A stretch of DNA of 64,000 nucleotides, taken from positions 216,001-280,000 of the forward strand of contig JABMCL010000715.1 in NCBI GenBank assembly GCA_018857735.1. Direction: 5' to 3'. The notes beneath the pieces were generated by a model. It made no database searches. It was given only the letters and a program-made list of their open reading frames with translations, and was not told the origin of the DNA. Position numbers and translations under genes: made by a program. The DNA is from Alviniconcha marisindica (taxonomy: Eukaryota; Mollusca; Gastropoda; Provannidae). Shown here piece by piece: positions 60,601 through 64,000 of the stretch (position 1 is the first letter of the stretch; every line of letters begins with the position of its first letter).

Positions 60601-63572
60601 AGGTGTTCGATTCTGTGTGTTCACCACCACGGCACTCACTATCAGGTAGTTGTTCACCAGCATCTGAAATAGCACAGGGCAAAGTGCTCACTTCTGTGTG
60701 TTCACATCACGTCACCCCATCAGTTAGTTGTTCACCAGCATTTCAAATAGCACAGTGCAAGGTGTTCACTTTTCTGTGTTCACCACCACGTCACTCACCA
60801 TCAGGTAGTTGTTCACCAGCATCTGAAATAGCAAGGCAAGGTGTTCACTTTTTGTTCACACCACGTCACTCCCATCAGTAGTTGTTCACCAGCATTGAAA
60901 TAGCATAGTGCAAGGTGTTCACTTTTCTGTGTTCACCACCACGTCACTCACCATCAGGTAGTTGTTCACCAGCATCTGAAATAGCACAGTACAAGGTGCT
61001 CACTTCTGTGTGTTCACCATCATCAGATCGTTAACATCAGCGTCTCATGTAGTACAGTGCAAGGTGCTCACTTTTGTGTGTTCACCACCATGTAACACCA
61101 TCAGGTCGTTGTTCACCAGCCTTTAAAACGACACAACGCTAGGTGTTCATGTTCACCACCACCTGACTTACTATCGGGTCATTGTTCACTAGCGCAAAGA
61201 AGAGGGAAGCCCATGTATCAGTGGAGACGCGAGGGGGGGGGGGGGGGAGGAGATACAGTGCCCGTGTTGAGCGTGGAATGGGGCGGGAGGGTGGCGGGGG
61301 AGGGGGGGGGTGTCACACATACCCGCTTTCGTGGACTCTGGGTGACCATGTCGCCGTCCTTCCTCCACATGGTGACGTCAGCTTCCGGCACGAGGCACTG
61401 GAAGAGCGCCACCTCTCCTTCACGAACAGTCATGTTCTGGGGGGCCCTCTCCACCGCTGCAACACAGCACACGTCTCTGTCTGTCACATCCGTGTGTAGC
61501 TAAGTGGAGTGACTGTAGCTTTACATCCACTGAAGTGGTTACAACGCTGTTTTTCTATGGTGACCCAGATGCACCACTCCAGGTCAGCGCCTAACTTGAA
61601 GGTAAAATAACACTCACCAAGTGAGCAGGGGTCCTTGGTGGTAAGCTACCCACAGCCAGTAAACCAAGACTCACTGAGTGAGCTGGTTTCCTTCATGGTG
61701 AACCATCCACAGCCTGTAAAACTAGAGACTCACCGAGTGAGCTGGTTTCCATGATGGTGAGCCATCCACACACCGGGATGCCAAGAGACTCACCGAGTGA
61801 GCAGGGTTTCTTGATGGTGAATCATCCAGAGCCTGTAAAACTAGTGACTCACCGAGTGAGCTGGTTTCCTTGATGGTGAATCATCCAGAGCCTGTAAAAC
61901 TAGTGACTCACCGAGTGAGCTGGTTTCCTTGATGGTGAGCCATCCACAACAAGTAAACCAGGAGACTCACCGAGTGAGCAGGGCTCCTTGATGGTGAGCC
62001 AGTCACAGCCAGTAAACTAAGAGACTCACCGAGTGAGCTGGTTTCCATGATGGTGAGCCATCCACAACCAGTAAACCAGGAGACGCACCGAGTGAGCAGG
62101 GCTCCTTGATGGTGAGTCACTCACAACCGGTAAACCAAGAGACTCACTAAGTGAGCTGGTTTCCGTGATGGTGAGCCACTCACAACCGGTAAACCAAGAG
62201 ACTCACTAAGTGAGCTGGTTTCCGTGATGGTGAGCCATCCACAGCCAGCAAACCAAGAGACTCACCGAGTGAGCTGGTTTCCATGATGGTGAGCCATCCA
62301 CAACCGGTAAACCAAGAGACTCACCGAGAGAGCTAGTTTCCATGATGGTGAGCCATCTACAGCCGGTAAACCAGGAGATTCACCGAGTGAGCAGGGCTCC
62401 TTGATGGTGAGCCACTCACAACCGGTAAACCAAGAGACTCACTAAGTGAGCTGGTTTCCGTGATGGTGAGCCACTCACAACGGGTAAACCAAGAGACTCA
62501 CTAAGTGAGCTGGTTTCCGTGATGGTGAGCCATCCACAGCCAGCAAACCAAGAGACTCACCGAGTGAGCTGGCTTCCATGATGGTGAGCCATCCACAACC
62601 GGTCAACCAAGAGACTCACCGAGTGAGCTGGTTTCCTTGATGGTAAGCCATCCACAACCAGTAAACCAGACTCACCGAGTGAGCAGGGCTCCTTGATGGT
62701 GAGCCAGATGGAGCGCTCCAGGAGGTCGGTGGGTGTGAGCGCCATGCAGGTGTAGCGGCCCTCGTGCTGTTCCTGCACCTCCGTGATGTACACCACGCCC
62801 CCGGGGTGCACCTCCATCCCTGCACGGCGGTCAGACTCCGTCAGGATCCGGTCACGGTACAACCTGTGGTGGGACATAGTGAACTCCATGAGGGTACAAC
62901 CTGCGGTGGGACATAGTGAACTCCGTCACGGTACATCCTGCGGTGGGACATAGTGAACTCCGTCACGGTACAACCTGTGATGGGACATAGCGAACTCCAC
63001 AGTGACCCCCTTCAGGATCCGGTCATGGCACGGTACGTACTGTCTGCATTTGCACAAAGTGAACTGTGATACTCGGCTACTGACATTGACACTGCCTCAG
63101 AATTGTTCCCGTGGGAATTTGCCACACCCCAAAGCTACAGATCGCGAAACTTTGACGCTTAAACGGTCTTAACAGTTTGTTCAGCTGACGAAGGATAAAC
63201 GTATGTAGGAAAATCGGCCAATTAAACGTGTCTAGGAAAATCGGTCAGTTAAACGCGTCTAGGAAAATTGGTCAAATAAACGTGTCTAGGACAATCGGTC
63301 AATTAAACGTGTCTAGGAAAATCGGTCAAATAAAAGTGTCTCGGAAAATCGGTCAGTTAAACGTGTCTAGGAAAATCGGTCAAATAAACGTGTCTAGGAA
63401 AATCGGTCAATTAAACGTGTCTAGGAAAATCGGCCAATCAGGGCAGAGATACAGACCACATGACATCAGCCTGCGGGTCGCTGACGGCACACTCCAGCAG
63501 CACGCTGCTGTCGATGGTGACGGAGATGTTGCCCGGCATCTTGGTGAACACCACTCCCTCCCCTTCACTGGT
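53014..63572 (-). CDS. Secreted Ig-Ig-trypsin serine protease (3' part, eight exons)
   Basis: Eight minus-strand exons join in phase to 1380 nt (459 residues plus stop): 63457-63572, 62676-62863, 61323-61456, 60361-60502, 58840-58955, 57091-57291, 54902-55093, 53014-53304. Residues 1-101 and 102-193 are two Ig domains, each with the Cys-Trp-Cys pattern (Ig2 has DAGEYTC). Residues 194-459 are an S1 trypsin-fold protease: DCGRP linker Cys, activation site Arg209-Ile210, His252 (TAAHC), Asp306 (NNDLAL), Ser407 (GDSGGP). Asp401 at the S1 pocket base predicts cleavage after Arg/Lys. N-glycosylation sequons are NIS, NMT and NAS. The signal peptide and any further domains lie beyond the right edge. 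It is presumably extracellular and made as a zymogen; substrate unknown. Confidence 0.92.
53305..53680. repeat. Triplicated protease E8 acceptor with CG/CA tracts
   Basis: On the minus strand TTGCAG or TTACAG followed by GTCAAGCTGCCCTACGTGC occurs at the real exon (53304) and again at about 53433 and 53631, each with CCATGGTAATTAACGAG-like upstream sequence. Between them lie GCGCGCGCGC (53357-53375, 53476-53487) and long CA runs (53532-53600). Confidence 0.93.
53690..54215. repeat. About 60-bp imperfect repeat in the protease intron
   Basis: Units of GACCTGCAAAACGACGTCAG, TTGTTACCATGGT and ACGTCTGGCACATGACC, about eight diverged copies. They share CATGGTGATCACGTCTGGC-like words with the E8 acceptor repeats. 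Confidence 0.88.
54268..54437 (+). mobile_element. Element B, third copy
   Basis: ATGTCCTCGGATGTCGGTTG, ACATATTGGGGACAAACTG and CACACAGCTCCTGAGG. Confidence 0.8.
54540..54620. repeat. (ACT)n microsatellite
   Basis: About 25 uninterrupted ACT units. Confidence 0.98.
54744..54850. repeat. GTT repeat, C homopolymers and a dispersed-element fragment
   Basis: (GTT)n, two long C runs (about 54767-54793), then GGTTGACTGGGCGTGAACTC, a fragment of the GTAAGTAAG element. Confidence 0.75.
54902..55093 (-). CDS. Protease E7: catalytic Asp
   Basis: 192 nt, phase 0 both sides, encodes GSSFNNDLALFELDEPVLLS, DDVMPICLERALFVDELL and VTGCGSLYEEGRAPLYLNE. Acceptor CCCCTTTCAG, donor GTACGT. Confidence 0.95.
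55225..56075. repeat. 22-bp minisatellite (CCACTCACTGCAGTCGTTCT)
   Basis: About 38 units in the intron between protease E6 and E7, with variants GTCGTTTA and GTGGTTCT. Makes spurious open frames on the plus strand. Confidence 0.96.
56590..57099. repeat. 20-24 bp minisatellite copying the protease E6 donor
   Basis: Minus-strand units of GACTTTGAGGTGAGGGCTAC or GGCTTTGAGGTGAAGGTGAC, about 23 copies. The real junction is CCCCGACTTTGAG before GTGAGCGTTACC. Exon bases GACTTTGAG and the GTGAG donor are in most units. Confidence 0.95.
57091..57291 (-). CDS. Protease E6: catalytic His
   Basis: 201 nt, phase 0 both sides, encodes DSAFCGGSLLNERWLVTAAH, C and on to KSYILHPDFE. Donor GTGAGC; the junction GACTTTGAG plus GTGAG is the unit of the neighbouring array. 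Confidence 0.95.
57345..58375. repeat. 25-30 bp minisatellite in protease intron E5-E6
   Basis: About 36 units of AGACAGAGCTAGACCATCTT plus AACGTC, more diverged after 58000 where AACGTC becomes ACGACTGT or ATGGTTT. Confidence 0.95.
58640..58805. repeat. CA/GCAC microsatellite pair
   Basis: Two CACACACA...CGCACGCACG tracts separated by AGTTTAGAGAAAGACGCTG, upstream of the E5 donor. Confidence 0.9.
58840..58955 (-). CDS. Protease E5: activation peptide and zymogen cleavage site
   Basis: 116 nt, encodes DCGRPKVNAFEGRSYRISSG then REAPEGSAPWHVIIRENIH. R-ISSG is the equivalent of R-IVGG. Acceptor GGTGCAG adjoins the CACACAAACACATCACTGTA array; donor GTACGT. Confidence 0.9.
58955..59440. repeat. 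27-28 bp minisatellite abutting the protease E5 acceptor
   Basis: About 17 units of ACAAACACATCACTGTACCC plus CCGGCAC. In transcript sense each unit reads TTTGTGTGCCGGGGGTACAG, close to the real TTTGTGTGACGGTGCAG acceptor, so each carries an acceptor-like AG. Confidence 0.93.
59441..59565. mobile_element. Copy 6 of the MITE (right arm)
   Basis: GATTTCCCTGAAAATGTGCAT, ATATAAGCGTTGTTTCGAAT, TTATGTGTTTAGATCTTATT and GAACGCTAGCAGTCATTC. Confidence 0.75.
59610..59880 (-). mobile_element. Tandemly repeated 3' part of element B
   Basis: Minus-strand TTCAATGTTGCTTTACGTCC, ACAGAGACCGTAAGGACTAT and GGCCAGGACGGCCAC, in two full units of about 110 bp and one partial. Confidence 0.8.
60015..60062. mobile_element. 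Dispersed GTAAGTAAG element fragment
   Basis: GTAAGTAAGTAAGTAAGTTT and GCGTTTTACGCCCAGTCAGC. Confidence 0.75.
60361..60502 (-). CDS. Protease E4: Ig domain 2, second half
   Basis: 142 nt, encodes MLVNNYLMVSDVVETDAGEY, TCAARDSDGCFAKVSAYLSV and ETVGHGR. Acceptor GCTATTTCAG with the first about 40 exon bases is amplified upstream. Donor GTGAGC. Confidence 0.92.
60502..61180. repeat. 65-90 bp array copying the protease E4 acceptor and exon start
   Basis: About nine units. On the minus strand each has TGTGCTATTTCAG, ATGCTGGTGAACAACTACCT, GATGGTGAGTGACGTGGTG and GTGAACACACAGAAGTG. Thus an acceptor, about 40 exon bases and, inside them, a GTGAGT that could act as a donor are all repeated. Confidence 0.95.
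61215..61320. other. G-rich tracts beside the protease E3 donor
   Basis: GCGAGGGGGGGGGGGGGGGA-type runs and GGCGGGGGAGGGGGGGGGTG lie just downstream of E3 in transcript sense (C-rich in the pre-mRNA). Confidence 0.85.
61323..61456 (-). CDS. Protease E3: Ig domain 2, first half
   Basis: 134 nt, encodes AVERAPQNMTVREGEVALFQ, CLVPEADVTMWRKDGDMV and SPRKR. Acceptor GTGTTGCAG, donor GTATGT. Confidence 0.92.
61600..62690. repeat. 56-60 bp array copying the protease E2 donor
   Basis: About 18 units. In transcript sense each has GGCTCACCATCAAGGAAACC, AGCTCACTCGGTGAGTCTCT and TGGTTTACTGGTTGTGGATG. The real exon end is TGGCTCACCATCAAGGAGCC, CTGCTCACTCG before GTGAGT. Units alternate between GAAACCAG and GAGCCCTG versions. 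Confidence 0.97.
62676..62863 (-). CDS. Protease E2: Ig domain 1, second half
   Basis: 188 nt, encodes LYRDRILTESDRRAGMEVHP, GGVVYITEVQEQHEGRYTCM and DLLERSIWLTIKEPCSL. Both its acceptor and its donor are copied in adjoining arrays. Confidence 0.92.
62864..63010. repeat. 37-50 bp repeat copying the protease E2 acceptor
   Basis: Three to four units of, in transcript sense, TATGTCCCACCGCAG then GTTGTACCGTGACGGAG. The real acceptor is TATGTCCCACCACAG before GTTGTACCGTGACCGG. Confidence 0.93.
63195..63440. repeat. 25-27 bp minisatellite in protease intron E1-E2
   Basis: Nine to ten units of GTCTAGGAAAATCGGTCAAT plus TAAACGT, ending about 15 bp from the E1 donor. Confidence 0.95.
63457..63572 (-). 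CDS. Protease E1: Ig domain 1, first half
   Basis: 116 nt from TTGCAG to donor GTCTGT, phase 0 in and 2 out. Encodes TSEGEGVVFTKMPGNISVTI, DSSVLLECAVSDPQADVM and the split Trp; the Cys and Trp are the Ig core. Confidence 0.9.
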
Positions 63573-64000
63573 CTGCAACATCCTCATCGTCATCATCAGC
63601 AGCACCACAACCACTACAGTCAACGCAGTCACTTTCATCACCATCATCATGGGAACGTATCTGACTTTCTGCACCACCAGGCAAGTTTAAATTGCACACA
63701 GTCAAATTTGTGGACTGCTTTCGAGTGAGAGACCCATCCACACTCTCCACTACCTTTTGGTTTTTGGTGCTCGTGAACAACTACAAGGGGGACTTGAGGA
63801 TCATTGTCATGAACGAACATGGATTCGAACGCTCTCTATGATGTTAATGTCCGTTAAAGACATTGGGCGTGGACAGCACGTAAGTTGTCCATGGTTGCAG
63901 CCCACCTCAGACCCACATATCTCCCGACACGTACTCCCACCCCACTCCAAAAGAACAAAAGAACAACAAACCATCACATACACACACAAACAAAACAACA
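63573..64000. other. Intron of the Ig-protease gene, running off the window
   Basis: Upstream of E1 in transcript sense. Contains (CAT)n-like CATCATCATC tracts and CACACACAAACAAAAC at the edge. No further exon recognised. Confidence 0.5.

Overview
Eukaryotic nuclear DNA from an invertebrate, most likely a gastropod or other mollusc. The evidence is spliced metazoan genes with GT-AG introns of 0.3-4 kb, very high minisatellite content, tRNA-derived SINEs, and a dispersed element carrying GTAAGTAAG and TTACGCCCAGTCAACC. The species assignment is inference. No bacterial, phage, CRISPR or RNA-gene content is evident.

Layout. (1) 99-3943, minus: four 5' exons of RBM17 (SPF45, splicing factor); the rest lies beyond the left edge. 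(2) 8335-11338, minus: complete three-exon TXNL4B (Dim1-like splicing protein, 149 aa). (3) 13140-46125, plus: FBH1 (FBXO18), an F-box plus UvrD-type DNA helicase in about 19 coding exons. Nearly every helicase motif was found and splice phases agree at every junction except exon 6/7. (4) 53014-63572, minus: the 3' part of a secreted protein with two immunoglobulin domains followed by a trypsin-like protease, with catalytic His, Asp and Ser intact; the 5' end lies beyond the right edge. Two weak candidate first exons (6244-6434 minus, 6884-6972 plus) sit between RBM17 and TXNL4B. FBH1 and RBM17 are also neighbours in human 10p15.1 (from memory), which suggests retained ancient linkage.

The most striking property is the repeat landscape. 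More than 40 tandem arrays fill the introns and flanks, and they are not placed at random. At about 18 exon boundaries in three genes the repeat unit is itself a copy of the splice junction: the last few intron bases, the AG or GT, and 6-40 exon bases. Decoy splice sites therefore stack next to the real one (RBM17 exon 4; FBH1 exons 4, 5, 9, 11, 12, 13, 16, 17, 18; protease exons E2, E3, E5, E7, E8). At FBH1 exon 17 two decoy acceptors are 60 and 120 nt upstream, open and in frame, so they predict isoforms with 20 or 40 extra residues just before helicase motif VI. In the protease, the coding tail, stop codon and 3' UTR of the last exon are amplified about 12 times downstream.

Other structures are two copies of a 0.44-kb foldback element built from TTTTGTCGCGACAAAA palindromes, six copies of a long-inverted-repeat MITE, several near-perfect hairpins at array edges, a 1.66-kb interrupted TG array, a possible solo LTR, and an array of about 23 units derived from a dispersed SINE. 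Part of that last array looks like noisy consensus. Exon coordinates were read by eye from homology, codon phase and GT/AG signals; no alignment or transcript data were available.
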